A DNA stretch of 64,000 bases from Hymenobacter volaticus (GTDB lineage Bacteria > Bacteroidota > Bacteroidia > Cytophagales > Hymenobacteraceae). Positions within the stretch are counted from its first letter, which is position 1, and each line of letters opens with the position of its first letter. Location: positions 3,201,501-3,265,500 of the forward strand of contig NZ_CP095061.1 of the NCBI RefSeq assembly GCF_022921055.1, written 5' to 3'. The translations under genes were made by a program, and so were the position numbers. The notes under the pieces are model-generated. The model was given only the letters and a program-made list of their open reading frames with translations. It did no database searches and had not been told where the DNA came from. Shown here piece by piece: positions 1-10,490 of the stretch.

Positions 1-871
1 GGCGCTTGGCGTAGCGGCGGGTGTTACGCTTGAGCAGGCGTACTGCCTCGGGCCAGTCGTGCAGGCCATTCAGATAATCGAAGATTTCCTGGTACCCGAC
101 CGTTTGCAGGGCGTTGTGGTGCTGAAAGGGTAACAACGATTCCACTTCCGCCAGCAAACCAGCTTCTAGCATTTGGTCGACCCGTAGGTCGATGCGCTGG
201 TAAAGTTCTTCCCGCTCCCGCGTGAGAGCCAGCTTAATAATGCGGAAAGGACGCTCCGGAGCCGAGCGGCCAGCCGTGTGGAAACTAGAGAAAGGCTGCC
301 CGGTGGCGCGGCACACCTCCACGGCCCGCACTACCCGTTGCGGATTCTGCCGGTCGATGCGGTTGTATGCAACAGGGTCCAGGCGCGCCAATTCTGCTAC
401 TAGCGGTTCCAGACCGTGTGCGGCCAGTTCCTGGTGCAACTGCGCCCGCACGGCGGGGTCGGCGGTGGGTAGTTCGTCGAGCCCATCCGTTACGGCTTGC
501 AAGTAGAGTCCGGAGCCCCCCGTTAGTATCACCACGCGGTGACGCTGGAACAGCGTGTCGAGCAGCGCTAGGCAGTCCGCTTCGTAGCGGCCAGCATTGT
601 AGTCTTCAGTTATGCTGTGCGAGTTAATGAAATGGTGCGGTACGCCCTGCATTTCCTCGGGAGTTGGTTTGGCCGTACCAATACTCATCTCGCGGAAGAA
701 TTGTCGCGAGTCGGCCGATACCACTTCGGTTTGGAAATGCTGCGCCAATTGCACGCAAAGCGCCGTTTTGCCTACAGCCGTAGGGCCCGCCACCACTACC
801 AGCGTCGGCCGGTTGGGCTGTGCCGCCAAATCAGCTTCCAGGTAGGTTATCAACTCGGAAAGTATACTCAT
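1..871 (-). CDS. miaA: tRNA dimethylallyltransferase MiaA (3' end beyond window)
   Basis: MiaA transfers a dimethylallyl group to N6 of A37 in tRNAs that read codons starting with U, which improves decoding. The reading frame on the minus strand starts with ATG at 869-871 and is open to the window edge, giving about 290 residues, close to the family's usual 300. Seen in the sequence: the P-loop GPTAVGKT at residues 29-36, an ADSRQ motif shortly after, the GGSGLY motif, and the C-terminal TVGYQEI and NTRRYAKR motifs. The last of these normally lies within about 30 residues of the C-terminus, so little is missing. The glycosyltransferase gene ends 40 bp upstream on the same strand, so the two may be co-transcribed. 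The identification is firm. Confidence 0.95.
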   Translation of the reverse strand, partial: MSILSELITYLEADLAAQPNRPTLVVVAGPTAVGKTALCVQLAQHFQTEVVSADSRQFFREMSIGTAKPTPEEMQGVPHHFINSHSITEDYNAGRYEADCLALLDTLFQRHRVVILTGGSGLYLQAVTDGLDELPTADPAVRAQLHQELAAHGLEPLVAELARLDPVAYNRIDRQNPQRVVRAVEVCRATGQPFSSFHTAGRSAPERPFRIIKLALTREREELYQRIDLRVDQMLEAGLLAEVESLLPFQHHNALQTVGYQEIFDYLNGLHDWPEAVRLLKRNTRRYAKR

Positions 872-911
872 GATAGCGAAAGCAAAGAAAGTAACCTGAT
901 GGCGTGAACTG

Positions 912-2039
912 CTACGATTTGCTGTCAACCAAGCCAGCATATAGAGCTAGAAGATGTTGCTCCTCGTGTTGCCAGCTTAACTCACGGCGGGCCCGCCGAC
1001 AATTTTCTGCCAGCTGCTGATAACGAGCGGGGTTGTCGCGCAACAGATAGTTGAGCGTCGCCGCCAGCGTTGTCGGCTTTAGGTTGGGTACGATTTCAGC
1101 CACGTCGTACTCGTTGTTGAGGGCACGGTATTCCGGAAAGTCCACTACTACCTGCGGAATGCCGGCGTGGAGATAATCGAAGAACTTGTTGGCCAAAGAG
1201 TAATAGTAGCTCAGGCCTTGGTTTTCCAACAGCATCACTCCCAATACCGCGTTCTGCGTCACGTCGCGTAGCGCGTCGGGCAGCACGAAGCCGCGGAACT
1301 CCACCTGCCCACTCGCCAGCAGCCCTAGTGCTGCCGCACGCGCCCGCAAGCTTTCCGACAAATCACCTTCCCCACAAACAACCAGCCGACCAATTACCTG
1401 CGGCATGGCTTCGAGCAGCGCCTCCAGTCCCCGGCCCGCGTTGAGGGCCCCCTGATACAAAATATACCCTGCTGCGGGCACCGCTGTGGGAGCCGGCGGT
1501 AAAGCTGCCTCCGACAGCCGACTGATGTTGCGCACTACCTTTACCGGCCGCCCGTAGCGTTCCTCGAACACCCGCGCCAACGCGGGCCCAACGGTGTACA
1601 CCAAGTTGGCACGAGGCACTATAAACTGCTCCACCCACCGCCACATTCGCTGCACGGCTGGCCGGGCCACCACCTCGGGCACCTCCGTAAATAATTCGTG
1701 GGCGTCATACACGAAGGGTTGCCCTCCTAGCCGCGCCCGCAACCATACCGGCAAAGCAGTGTCGAGGTCGATGGCGCACCACACGGTGGCGCGGCGCGGT
1801 AGCAGATACAGGAACAGGCGCAGATTATACTCGAGGTAAAACAGCTTGCCGCGCTGAAACCAGCATCGTAAACGGTGCTGCTTATACGGTTGCGGCACGA
1901 GTGGCCGCGAGTTGCTCCACTGCCGTCCAATCAACCGAACTTCGTATCCTGCCTCGGCCAGGCTGCTGCAAATTCGCTGCATACGCTGGTCATAGTTAAG
2001 ATCAGTGGTAACGGTAAAATACAAGCGTGGAACGGTCAT
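912..2039 (-). CDS. Glycosyltransferase, GT4-like (GT-B fold)
   Basis: A 375-residue predicted cytosolic or membrane-associated glycosyltransferase. It probably transfers a sugar from a nucleotide-sugar donor to a cell-surface or exopolysaccharide acceptor. The N-terminal half carries a Rossmann-like start (LYFTVTTDLNYDQRMQR) and a YDAHELFTEVPEV segment, typical of GT4 enzymes in this phylum. The C-terminal half has the donor-side pattern: ILYQGALNAGRGLE, then a VVCGEGDL turn, then ANKFFDYLHAGIPQVV, where family members bind the nucleotide-sugar. The start is ATG at 2037-2039. It lies 40 bp upstream of miaA in the same direction and is divergent from the histidine kinase. The acceptor cannot be inferred from the sequence, and no other polysaccharide genes lie alongside. 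Confidence 0.85.
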   Translation of the reverse strand: MTVPRLYFTVTTDLNYDQRMQRICSSLAEAGYEVRLIGRQWSNSRPLVPQPYKQHRLRCWFQRGKLFYLEYNLRLFLYLLPRRATVWCAIDLDTALPVWLRARLGGQPFVYDAHELFTEVPEVVARPAVQRMWRWVEQFIVPRANLVYTVGPALARVFEERYGRPVKVVRNISRLSEAALPPAPTAVPAAGYILYQGALNAGRGLEALLEAMPQVIGRLVVCGEGDLSESLRARAAALGLLASGQVEFRGFVLPDALRDVTQNAVLGVMLLENQGLSYYYSLANKFFDYLHAGIPQVVVDFPEYRALNNEYDVAEIVPNLKPTTLAATLNYLLRDNPARYQQLAENCRRARRELSWQHEEQHLLALYAGLVDSKS

Positions 2040-2178
2040 AGTACACGTCGTGCAACTTCCAGATGATATCAGTGTTTAGAATCGTGGAGGTTCGGGATAT
2101 TTTCGTCAAATTTAGGGGTTAAACCCGGCCCCCGCAGGAGTTTCGTATCCGCTCTTGTTTCAGCCTTTCTTTACCCTG

Positions 2179-5100
2179 ATGCCTCATTCTGCTGCTCCGA
2201 CGTCCACTGCTGCCGTGGCCATGCCGACAGATTTTTACCGTGCGCTTTTTGAAGATGCCTATGATGCTCAGTTGCTCTACGACGAGCAAGGCAACTTAGT
2301 CGACTGCAATAAAGCTGCGCTGCATCTGCTTGGCATTAGCCGCACCGACTTGCAGACCAATGGCCTGATGGCCTTAACCGTGCCAACTACCACCAACGGG
2401 CAGTGGCACACCGAAGCTACCTTGCGCGAAGCTATTCAGTACACCGCTCGCACTGGTAAAGAAGCATCACGGCCTTGGCAGGCTCGCCGTCCGAACCAAC
2501 GGAACTTGTCGGCCCAACTCACGTTGCGCCGCTTGGCATCACCCAACAGTCAGGTACAAGTCCTGCTCGGGTTGCGCGAAACCTCACCTGCTCATCAGAC
2601 CACCGAAACCGAGGTGCAGCAACTCGTACTCGACCGTACCCAGGAGCAGTTGCGGGACCTCCTTTCGCGCACCACGCTGAGCTATGTGCTTCTCGACCGG
2701 GAAGGCTTTGTAGTGGACGCCAACGATTTTTTTCTGGAGTTCACCGGCTACACCCGCGACGAAATTATTGATAAGCCTTACCACACTACGTTCTCGCCGA
2801 CGGCCGAGCGTGAGTTGCGCCTGCAATCCTTTTTGACTTGTATTCGGGAAGAACGGTTGCAGGATTTCTACGAACGCTCCCTGCTCACCAAGAACGGCCA
2901 GACGCGCATGGTGCACTGGCATGCCGAGTTTGCGCATGATGCCGCTAACAACATCACCGGTATCTTCTTGGTCGGGCGCGACTTCACGGAGCGCCACGTT
3001 GCGGCCCGGGCCCTCACTGACAACCGCAACCGCCTCCAAGACTTCCTCGACAACGCCCACGACCTCATCCAGAACCTGAGCATCGACAACCGGCTTTTGT
3101 TCGTCAACAAGGCTTGGAAAGAAAAGCTTGGTTACAGCGACGAAGACCTACCCAACCTCAGCCTTTCGGATGTAGTGCACCCTTATTACAAGGCCAAGCT
3201 GCTGTATCAGCTGCGCAACCTATACAAGGGGAGAAAGTCAACAAGCTTGAAACGGTATTCCTTACTAAAACCGGCAAGCCCGTTCACCTGATTGGCTCGA
3301 TTTCCTGCTCCTGGCAGGATAACGAGCCGGTAAGTACCCGCGCCATTCTGCACGACATCACCGACCGCATCAAGGCAGAGCGTTTGCAGAAAGTATACTA
3401 TAGCATTGCCAACCTGGCCATTAGCTCGAAAGACTTGCACTCCCTCTACGGTGCTATTCACCGGGAGCTGAGCAAGATCATCGAGACCAACAACTTCTAC
3501 ATTGCCCTCTGCGATGAAGCGCGGACGCAATTGCAGTTTGCATACTTCGTCGATCAAAATACGCCGGGTGAAGTAGGCGCCGTGTCGCGGCCTTTCTCTT
3601 CGGGCATGTCGGAGTACATTATCCGGACGGGGCGGCCGCAGTATATGCTACGTCACGAGTTGGAAGAGCTGATCAGCAGTGGTACCATCACGGCGTATGG
3701 CCTAATACCCGAAGTAATGCTTTGTTCCCCACTGAGCATTGGGGAGCGGATTATCGGGGTGATTGCCGTGCAGGACTACCATAAAGCGGATGCCTACGCT
3801 CCTACCGACCTGGAAATTCTGCACTTCATTTCCAACCAAGTAGCGTTGGCAATTGAACGCAAGCGCAATGAGGTTCAGATTCAAAAGCAGAACGCGCGTC
3901 TAAACGCCATTTTCGAAAGCGGGTCGCACTTAATGTGGTCTGTAGATACGCATTCGCGCCTCACTTCCTTCAACCGCAACTACGCCGCTTATTTCTTGCG
4001 TCGCAACGGGGTGTACCCGGCGCCAAACGTGAACTTGTTCCAGGCCGACTTGGCCATGATGGAGGAGGATGCACGCGAACTGTTTGTAGAAAACTACCGC
4101 AAGGCGTTTCAAGGGCAGCCTCAGCGCTTCGAGGTACGTCTGCAAGACGCCCGCGGCGCCGATTCGTGGCGCGAAATCTTCCTCAACCCCATCTACCTCG
4201 ACGACGGCTCGTTCGAGGAAATTTCGGGTATTGCCCACGACATCACCGAGAAGAAGCACTCCCAATTGGAGTTGGCCGCGCAGGAAGAGAAATTCCGCGC
4301 CATTTTCGAGTCGTTCCAGGACGTGTACTATCGCACCGATGACCAGGGTATTTTGACCTTGGTTAGCCCTTCGGTGCTGGACGTGTTGGGCTATGCCGCT
4401 GAGGATGTGGTGGGTACACCTATTTCCAACTATTACATTCACTCTCAAGAGCGCGACAACCTGCTACGCGTTATTCAGACGGATGGGGACGCGCGCAACT
4501 TCCCAATCGAAATGCGCCACAAGCAGGGTCACAACGTGAGCATGCTGGTGAATGCACGACTGGTTAGCGGTGGTATAACTGGCACCGAGGGGATTGCGCG
4601 TGACATCACCACGTTCAATCAAATGCAGATTGATTTGCGGCGGGCCAAGGATGAAGCCGAATCGGCGTTGGAAGCCAAAACACTGTTCTTGGCCAACATG
4701 AGTCATGAGCTGCGGACGCCCATGAACGGCATCATCGGCATGATTGACTTGCTGCACCAAACGGTAAGCAGCGAAGAACAAGAAGAATATGTAGACACGC
4801 TACGGAAGTCGAGCGACGCGCTATTGGCCATCCTAAACGACATCTTGGACCTCTCCAAGATTCAGGCCGGCAAGCTGCAACTCAACGAGGAGGGCATGGA
4901 TTTGCACTACACGCTCGAGAAAATTCATTCGCTCTTTGCCAACCGTGCTCAGCAAAAGCGTCTCACCTTCTCGTATCACATTGCGCCTAACACGCCGCGC
5001 TTCATTGTGACCGATGAAACCCGGTTGTTGCAGATACTCAGCAATCTTACTTCCAACGCTATCAAGTTCACGTCACAGGGCACAGTGAGCATCATTGTGT

Positions 5101-6221
5101 CGACGGATAAGCGTGAGGACGACGAGTACAAGCTGCGCATTGCGGTGCAGGACTCCGGCATTGGTATTTCCACGGAGAATGCCAAGCTGCTGTTCACCAA
5201 CTTCACGCAGCTTGACACTACGCCGACCAAGGCCTTCGGTGGCACAGGCTTAGGCCTAGCCATCAGCAAGCAACTAGCCGAATTATTAGGCGGCGACATT
5301 GGGGTGCTTTCCAATGAAGGCGATGGTAGCACGTTCTGGTTTACGTTGCGGTGCCGCGCGGCCTACAACGAAGACGAAATCGTGCAGGAGCGGCTGGCTT
5401 CGCGCGAGCGGGCTCCCGACATTACGCGCTTCGATACGGCACCGCGCGTGCTGCTTGTGGATGACAACCCCATCAACCTAAAAGTAGCCATCCGCCTGCT
5501 CGACAAGCTAGGCTGTGAAGTGGCCGTGGCCGACAACGGCTTTGAAGCCATCAGCAAAGCCACGGCGCCTGGCTCTAAGTTCGACTTGGTGTTCATGGAT
5601 ATTCAAATGCCGGAAATGGACGGCGTGGCCGCCATGCAGGAAATCCGTCGGCGCTTGGGGTCTGCTTGCCCGCCCGTGGTAGCCATGACGGCGTATTCCA
5701 TGAAGGAAGATGCCGAGCGCTTCGTACGCGAAGGCATGGACGACTACGTTTCCAAGCCCGTAAAAAGCCAGGATCTGCACTCGGTGCTGCGGCGCTGGGT
5801 AACAGCGGGGCCTGCCATGCGGCCTAGCTCCGCTGCGCTACCCGTCGCTGAAGCCGCTCCTGCCGCTGTGGAGGAACCGCCTTTTATTGATCCAGATGTG
5901 ATAGAACAGCTGCGACAATTGGGTGGCGCCGAATTTGCCGCTCAGCTCTACCAAGACTTCGAGGTGGAGGTAACTCAACTCCTTGATGAGGCCCAAGTAT
6001 TGGTTCAGAGTGGGCAGTACGAACAGATTTTACCACATTTGCACCAATTAAAGGGAACTGGCTTTACTTTAGGTTTAACTTTGCTGGCCGAGTGTGCCAA
6101 AGAGATAGAGCACAATTTGAAGAAAGGTGACCAAAGCACTGTAGAGCAGGATTTTCAAAAATTAATGGATTACTTCACTCGATTTAAAGCAGTCTATCCG
6201 GGCGTGACGAGTGACTTGTAA
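2179..6221 (+). CDS. Multi-PAS/GAF hybrid histidine kinase with receiver and HPt domains (one-base frameshift in this sequence)
   Basis: A signalling kinase of about 1347 residues once the frame is repaired. Domain order: three PAS domains (about 15-400), GAF (about 405-590), two further PAS domains (about 590-820), HisKA with SHELRTPMNG (His near 842), HATPase_c (GTGLGLAISKQLAELLGG near 1020), receiver (VLLVDDNPIN near 1090; phospho-acceptor Asp in VFMDIQMPEMDG near 1138) and a C-terminal HPt (HLHQLKGTG near 1287). There is no obvious membrane segment, so it is probably a cytosolic sensor. The frame breaks at a G4 run (3228-3231): frame 1 continues only to 3291, and the rest lies in frame 3. 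A fifth G restores LYKGEKVNKLETVFL through the PAS domain. I chose ATG 2179 over an upstream TTG at 2155. A single-domain receiver follows 69 bp downstream and is its likely partner. Confidence 0.9.
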
Positions 6222-6290
6222 GCGCCCGAAAACATCTTTTTAATTTTACTTTTTCAACCCGTACCCCTACATCATTACATTCTCTCTCCC

Positions 6291-6668
6291 ATGAGCGACG
6301 CGAAAACAATACTGATTGCCGAAGACAGCTCCGTCATCCTGAACTTGACTAAAAAAATTCTTGAGCTGCAGAAATACCGCATTGTGTCGGCCAAAAACGG
6401 GGGCGAAGTTCTCAAGCAAGTGGAAAGCCAGCCCATCGATTGCGTATTGATGGACATCAACATTCCCGTAAAGGACGGTATGGAATGCACCCGCGAGATT
6501 CGGGCTCATCAAGACGAGCGGATTTCTAAAATCCCAATTATTGCTATCACTGGCAACGCCAACAACTACTCGATGGAGCAATTCCGTGAGGCTGGCGTAA
6601 CCGATTACTTACCTAAACCACTTGATTTTGATGCACTTGTACGCGTAGTAAAGCAGTACGTAGGATAA
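6291..6668 (+). CDS. Single-domain response regulator (CheY-like receiver)
   Basis: A 125-residue stand-alone receiver with no output domain. The acidic pair E11-D12, phospho-acceptor D55 (LMDINIPVKDG), the conserved T/S region (IIAITGN) and the switch Lys in YLPKPL are all present, so it should be phosphorylated and act by protein-protein contact or as a phosphorelay shuttle. It starts 69 bp after the hybrid kinase with HPt domain on the same strand, and is therefore most simply that kinase's cognate receiver. A 32-bp perfect hairpin begins a few bases after its stop codon. Confidence 0.9.
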   Translation: MSDAKTILIAEDSSVILNLTKKILELQKYRIVSAKNGGEVLKQVESQPIDCVLMDINIPVKDGMECTREIRAHQDERISKIPIIAITGNANNYSMEQFREAGVTDYLPKPLDFDALVRVVKQYVG

Positions 6669-6674
6669 ATACCC

Positions 6675-6750
6675 GAATAGCTGAATGGCGAAATGGTTGG
6701 TTGTTCCGATAATTCGTAGAACAACCAACCATTTCGCCATTCAGCTATTC
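6675..6750 (+). terminator. Long perfect hairpin after the receiver gene
   Basis: Arms 6675-6706 and 6719-6750 are perfectly complementary over 32 bp, with a 12-nt loop. It begins 6 nt after the receiver stop and ends just before the next gene. There is no U-tract. It may act as a transcript 3'-end stabiliser or terminator, or as an RNase III site. Function is inferred. Confidence 0.6.
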
Positions 6751-6762
6751 AACAATTAGCCC

Positions 6763-7530
6763 ATGCAAATCACCTTTCTCGGCACGGGTACTTCGCAGGG
6801 TGTGCCCGTGATTGGGTGCCACTGTGCGGTGTGCCGCTCCCTGGATTACCGCGATAAGCGGCTACGGGTATCGGTGCACCTCGAAATCCAGGGCAAGAGC
6901 ATCATTATTGATTCAGGGCCCGATTTTCGGCAGCAGGTACTGCGCGAACGAGTCGACCGGCTGGATGCACTGGTGTTTACGCACGAGCATAAAGACCACA
7001 CAGCCGGCATGGATGACATCCGGGCTTACAATTTCAAGCAACAGCAAGATATGCCCGTGTATGCCGAGCCACGGGTGCTTGACCAGCTCCGGCGCGAATA
7101 CGCCTACATCTTCGCTGAACACAAGTACCCTGGAGTGCCGCAGGTACAAACCATTCCAATTACCGACGACACTACTTCCTTCGATGTGCAAGGAGTAACT
7201 TTCCATCCTATCCGGGCGCTGCATTACAAGCTGCCAGTGCTTGGGTTTCGGGTAGGCAACTTCACCTATGTGACGGATGCCAATCATCTAGAGCCGGAAT
7301 CGTTGGAGCGGATGCGAGGCTCGGAAATCATTGTGCTAAATGCCTTGCGTCACGAGCCGCATATCTCACACTTCTCCTTGACTGAGGCCATAGCCGTGCT
7401 CGAAGACCTCGCTCCGCGTCGGGCTTATCTCACGCACATCAGCCATTTGTTGGGTAAACACCGTGAGGTAGAGGCTACGCTGCCCGATTTCGTTCGGCTG
7501 GCCTATGACGGACTGCGGGTAGAGGTGTGA
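6763..7530 (+). CDS. MBL-fold metallo-hydrolase, PhnP-like
   Basis: A 255-residue metallo-beta-lactamase-fold hydrolase. The metal motif HEHKDH is at residues 74-79. An N-terminal GCHCAVC cluster (C19, C21, C24) resembles the structural zinc site of PhnP-type phosphodiesterases, and later conserved histidines lie in LRHEPHISHFSL and LTHISH. PhnP family members cleave cyclic phosphodiesters, but there are no phosphonate genes nearby, so the substrate is unknown; in this phylum the family is usually annotated only as an MBL hydrolase. The start is ATG 6763, 13 bp after the preceding hairpin. A 37-bp hairpin lies downstream, between this gene and the convergent lipoprotein gene. Confidence 0.85.
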   Translation: MQITFLGTGTSQGVPVIGCHCAVCRSLDYRDKRLRVSVHLEIQGKSIIIDSGPDFRQQVLRERVDRLDALVFTHEHKDHTAGMDDIRAYNFKQQQDMPVYAEPRVLDQLRREYAYIFAEHKYPGVPQVQTIPITDDTTSFDVQGVTFHPIRALHYKLPVLGFRVGNFTYVTDANHLEPESLERMRGSEIIVLNALRHEPHISHFSLTEAIAVLEDLAPRRAYLTHISHLLGKHREVEATLPDFVRLAYDGLRVEV

Positions 7531-7589
7531 GTGAAAGCAGTGCAGGCTTATTTTTCCAGATGCCTAGTATCAGGCAAGTTCAGTGACTA

Positions 7590-7667
7590 AAAACAGAATT
7601 GAGCCGTTGCGGAGTAGCCTAGTGAACGAATTCACTAGGCTACTCCGCAACGGCTCAATTCTGTTTT
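7590..7667. terminator. Bidirectional 37-bp perfect hairpin
   Basis: Arms 7590-7626 and 7631-7667 pair perfectly with a CGAA loop, A-rich on the left and T-rich on the right. It lies between convergent genes (MBL hydrolase on +, lipoprotein on -), whose stops are at 7530 and 7673, so it most likely terminates both. Confidence 0.8.
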
Positions 7668-7670
7668 AAC

Positions 7671-8144
7671 TTAGTTTTGGATTGGTTTTGTAACACGAAG
7701 TGTCACCATAACATCCTTTTTCGCTGGTTGATCCTTCTCGGCTTTTAGATTGTATTTAAGGTAATATAGCAGGTAACGCTGGCCATTAGCTCGTACGCTG
7801 GTTGTATCGAGCCAGTTGGTGTTGTAGGTTCCAATCTGGTTAGCTGGAAACTTCACTTCTTGGCTTTGCCCTTGTGCATCTGTAACAAGGAAGGTTGGAT
7901 AAACAGGATAACTAGGGCCGAAACAGCATATTGCGCCTTTGTGACAAAAAGAAAGCTGCATGTCCGTAAGACTCACAGTTAATTCGGGCTGATTAGAAGA
8001 AGGTAGTACAGCTTGTTGACGATAGCTCAGGCTAAAATCTTCGTTGAAAGGTACCGCAATAGCGGTAGGTCCCACTTCCTCATCAGTTTTTGAACAGGCG
8101 ACTACGCTTAACCCTAATGCGGCAAGAAGTAAGTATTTTCTCAT
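7671..8144 (-). CDS. Hypothetical lipoprotein
   Basis: A 157-residue protein with a lipoprotein signal: the N-terminus MRKYLLLAALGLSVVAC puts a lipobox Cys at position 17, followed by SKTDEE. It is therefore predicted to be lipid-anchored, probably in the outer membrane. The mature part is beta-rich and has a cysteine-containing segment (LSFCHKGAICCFGPSYP). I do not recognise a catalytic motif or family and propose no function. It is convergent with the MBL hydrolase gene, and its stop lies directly beside their shared hairpin. The start is ATG at 8142-8144. Confidence 0.75.
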   Translation of the reverse strand: MRKYLLLAALGLSVVACSKTDEEVGPTAIAVPFNEDFSLSYRQQAVLPSSNQPELTVSLTDMQLSFCHKGAICCFGPSYPVYPTFLVTDAQGQSQEVKFPANQIGTYNTNWLDTTSVRANGQRYLLYYLKYNLKAEKDQPAKKDVMVTLRVTKPIQN

Positions 8145-8306
8145 GTTATGCTAGATAAGTAGGACAGCATTGCTGTTTATATATACTGGAACTGGAGCCG
8201 CAACCTCTGATACTGGTTGCAAGCAGCTGCCCTAAATTTGCTGTTCTACCTTTACCTACTGTACTAGCAGGCACTACCAAACTTGCCTTGTTTCGAATAA
8301 TAACTC

Positions 8307-9970
8307 ATGCATAATAATTACTACTTCCTGCGCCAGTTGGCTCCGGCTCTCACGCGTCAGTTGGCTGGCTACAAAGTAGTGACGTGCTTTTCGCAAGAGA
8401 AGGATGAATTGGTGATAGGTCTTACCAATGGCGCGACGGAATTCTGGCTGCGGGCCCAGCTTTCGGCTGTTTTTACAGTGCTGGCTCTGCCCGAAACCTT
8501 TCACCGGGCCCGCGCTAACTCAGTGGATTTGTTGCCGGACTTATTGGGGCAGGAAGTAGCTGAAGTACACGCGCTGCCTAACGACCGAGTACTACAACTC
8601 GGTTTCCAGAGCGGCGCCACGTTGCTGCTGAAGCTATACGGCCCCCGCCCCAATGCTATCTTTCGCCTCACTCCTGATGCGCCGGCTGAGCTGTTCCATC
8701 AGCGCTACACCGCCGATGCTGACATTCAACCGCTATTAGTAAACGAGGATTTGCCCCTGCCTCACCCGCTATTAATGAAAGTGAACAGGCTACTAGGATT
8801 GATCCAAATCCAACGGATCTAGAGAAAGAAAGCGGTGAAGCTTTAGCACCAAAAGAGGTAGTAAATCCGCTTAAGCGCTATCCAGCTCTAGCCGATGTGC
8901 CTACCCGTTACCTCCGTGCCCACGGCTACGACCCGGCGCCGCTGGCGGTCAAAGAGCAACTGATTCGGGAAGTATTACTTCTACTGGAGAATCCGACAGC
9001 ATTTTACCTTGTGGCGGTGGAGGGGCGCACCCGTTTGAGCTTACTGCCTGTTGGGGAAGTGGAGCGCACCTTACCGCCCGACCCGATAGCGGCGCTGCGC
9101 ATCTTCGTACCCCTGACCCTAGGACGCCGTGCTTATGAATCAGAACTGCGGCATGTACGGCAGACGCTAGAGCGCCGTGCTGATGAGGCCACCACGAGTG
9201 CCAGCATGGCCCGTACGCGGCTGTACGCTTTGGAGCATACGGCCGGCTACCGCCAAACCGCCGACCTCATTATGGCGCATCTGAGCCAGATTCCGGCGGG
9301 GGCGAGTAGCGTGGAAGTAGTGGATTTCTACCAGGACAATCAATCAAGAATCATCAAGCTCAAACCAACCGAAACCCCTCAGCGCACCGCGCAGAACCTG
9401 TACCGCAAAGCCAAAAACCAGCAAATTGAAACCCGCCAACTAACCGAGCGAGTGGAACGACGCGAAGCGGAAGCGCTGTGGTGCTTGGAACGGTTAGAAG
9501 AACTTGACCAGCTTCCGACTGACCTGCGCGCGTTGCGGGCTTGGCGCAAGCAGCACCAGCTAGAGCCCGAAACCAAAGCCAAAGCTGCCCAAGAATTGCC
9601 TTTCAAAGTATTTGAAGATGCTGGCTTTACCATTTTGGTGGGTCGCAATGCGCAGAACAACGACCTGCTTACGCAACGCTATGCCCACAAAGACGACTTA
9701 TGGCTGCACGCCAAAGATGTGAGCGGCTCACACGTAGTTATTCGTCACCGGGCGGGCCAACCTGTGCCTGAACCTGTAGTGGAGCATGCAGCGCAGTTAG
9801 CCGCTTGGTATTCGCGCCGGCAAAACGATTCGCTTTGCCCGGTTACGGTCACGCCGAAGAAGTTCGTACGCAAGCCTAAGGGAGCTTTGCCAGGCCAAGT
9901 GCTAGTGGAGCGCGAAAAGGTGGTGCTGGTGGTACCGGCCAATCCGTTTGAGCGAAACGGTACGTTGTAG
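8307..9970 (+). CDS. rqcH: RqcH/NFACT-family ribosome quality control protein (one-base frameshift in this sequence)
   Basis: NFACT proteins bind stalled 50S ribosome-peptidyl-tRNA complexes and, in bacteria such as Bacillus, drive C-terminal alanine tailing (RqcH). About 554 residues after repair. The N-terminal NFACT-N region (residues 1-150), a helical coiled-coil region (about 280-400), and a C-terminal NFACT-R/DUF814 domain are visible. The NFACT-R domain has AHKDDLWLHAKDVSGSHVVIR, the hallmark of the family. The frame breaks at a C4 run, 8754-8757: frame one ends at 8822, and the rest is read one base back. A fifth C gives EDLPPASPAINESEQ leading into the second part without stops. A perfect terminator follows. 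The identification is strong. Alanine-tailing activity in this organism is inferred from the family. Confidence 0.88.
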
Positions 9971-9996
9971 ACCACGATACTATCCTTGATAAAAAC

Positions 9997-10032
9997 AAAG
10001 AGCCCGTTTCAGCTAGCTGAAACGGGCTCTTT
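9997..10032. terminator. Perfect 18-bp palindromic terminator
   Basis: Arms 9997-10014 and 10015-10032 form a perfect palindrome ending in A/T runs. It lies 26 bp after the rqcH stop and 8 bp from the 3' end of the oppositely oriented tRNA-Leu, so it can serve both strands. Confidence 0.8.
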
Positions 10033-10040
10033 TCTTGGAG

Positions 10041-10122
10041 TGCGCGCGGGGAGATTCGAACTCCCACACCCGAAGGCACCACCCCCTCAAGATGGCGTGT
10101 CTACCAGTTTCACCACGTGCGC
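10041..10122 (-). tRNA. tRNA-Leu (anticodon GAG)
   Basis: On the minus strand: acceptor 5' strand GCGCACG, Leu-type D-arm (TGGTGAAACTGGTAGACACG), anticodon stem CCATC/GGTGG with loop TTGAGGG (anticodon GAG), a class II variable arm, T-arm GGGAG-TTCGAAT-CTCCC, and acceptor 3' strand CGCGCGC plus discriminator A. One A-C mismatch lies in the acceptor stem as read. The CCA end is not encoded. This is a normally ordered tRNA, unlike the elements at 15.4-16.5 kb. Confidence 0.92.
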
Positions 10123-10434
10123 AGATAACGGCAAGCACTCCTTTACTGGTCGAAAACCGAGGCTTTCGGCTCTGCTGAGGCGTCAGAGCGAGGACAAAAG
10201 TAGGTAGCCGGTGCGCTTAGTCCAAATCCAGTCAGGTATTTTTTGCTCGCCAAAGCGCGTTTTGCCGAACAGCAAGGGTGTTGCAGCCTCACTGTCAGCC
10301 GGAAAAGTAATTTCTGCTTGCTCTGAAAATTCTAAAAAAAGTAAGCTCGCCACGGTTTATAACTCCAAATGCTCTTACTCAGCCACCTTAATCCATCGGA
10401 ATTAAAACCACATAGGCGAAGCAAGCCCTAACGC
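10123..10434. other. Intergenic, no gene seen
   Basis: About 310 bp between tRNA-Leu and the dps terminator. Short frames here lack recognisable content, and I see no repeat or clear promoter. It presumably holds the tRNA-Leu promoter, since the tRNA is read leftward from 10122. Confidence 0.5.
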
Positions 10435-10467
10435 AAAATGGCTCCAGTCTTACGACCAGAGCCATTT
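10435..10467 (-). terminator. Terminator of dps
   Basis: Nine perfectly paired bases (10436-10444 with 10459-10467), extended inward by three more pairs after a two-base mismatch. The T-rich flank lies on the minus-strand exit side. It is 24 bp downstream of the dps stop codon. Confidence 0.6.
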
Positions 10468-10490
10468 CATACTACAGTGAATTAGTTAAG

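Noticed and set aside
912..2039. A polysaccharide biosynthesis operon around the glycosyltransferase
   Set aside because: Only one glycosyltransferase is present. Its neighbours are miaA and a histidine kinase, so there is no support for a cluster.
3221..3240. Programmed -1 frameshifting in the histidine kinase
   Set aside because: There is no canonical X-XXY-YYZ slippery heptamer; only a G4 run. Three other genes show the same one-base homopolymer loss, so a sequence error is simpler.
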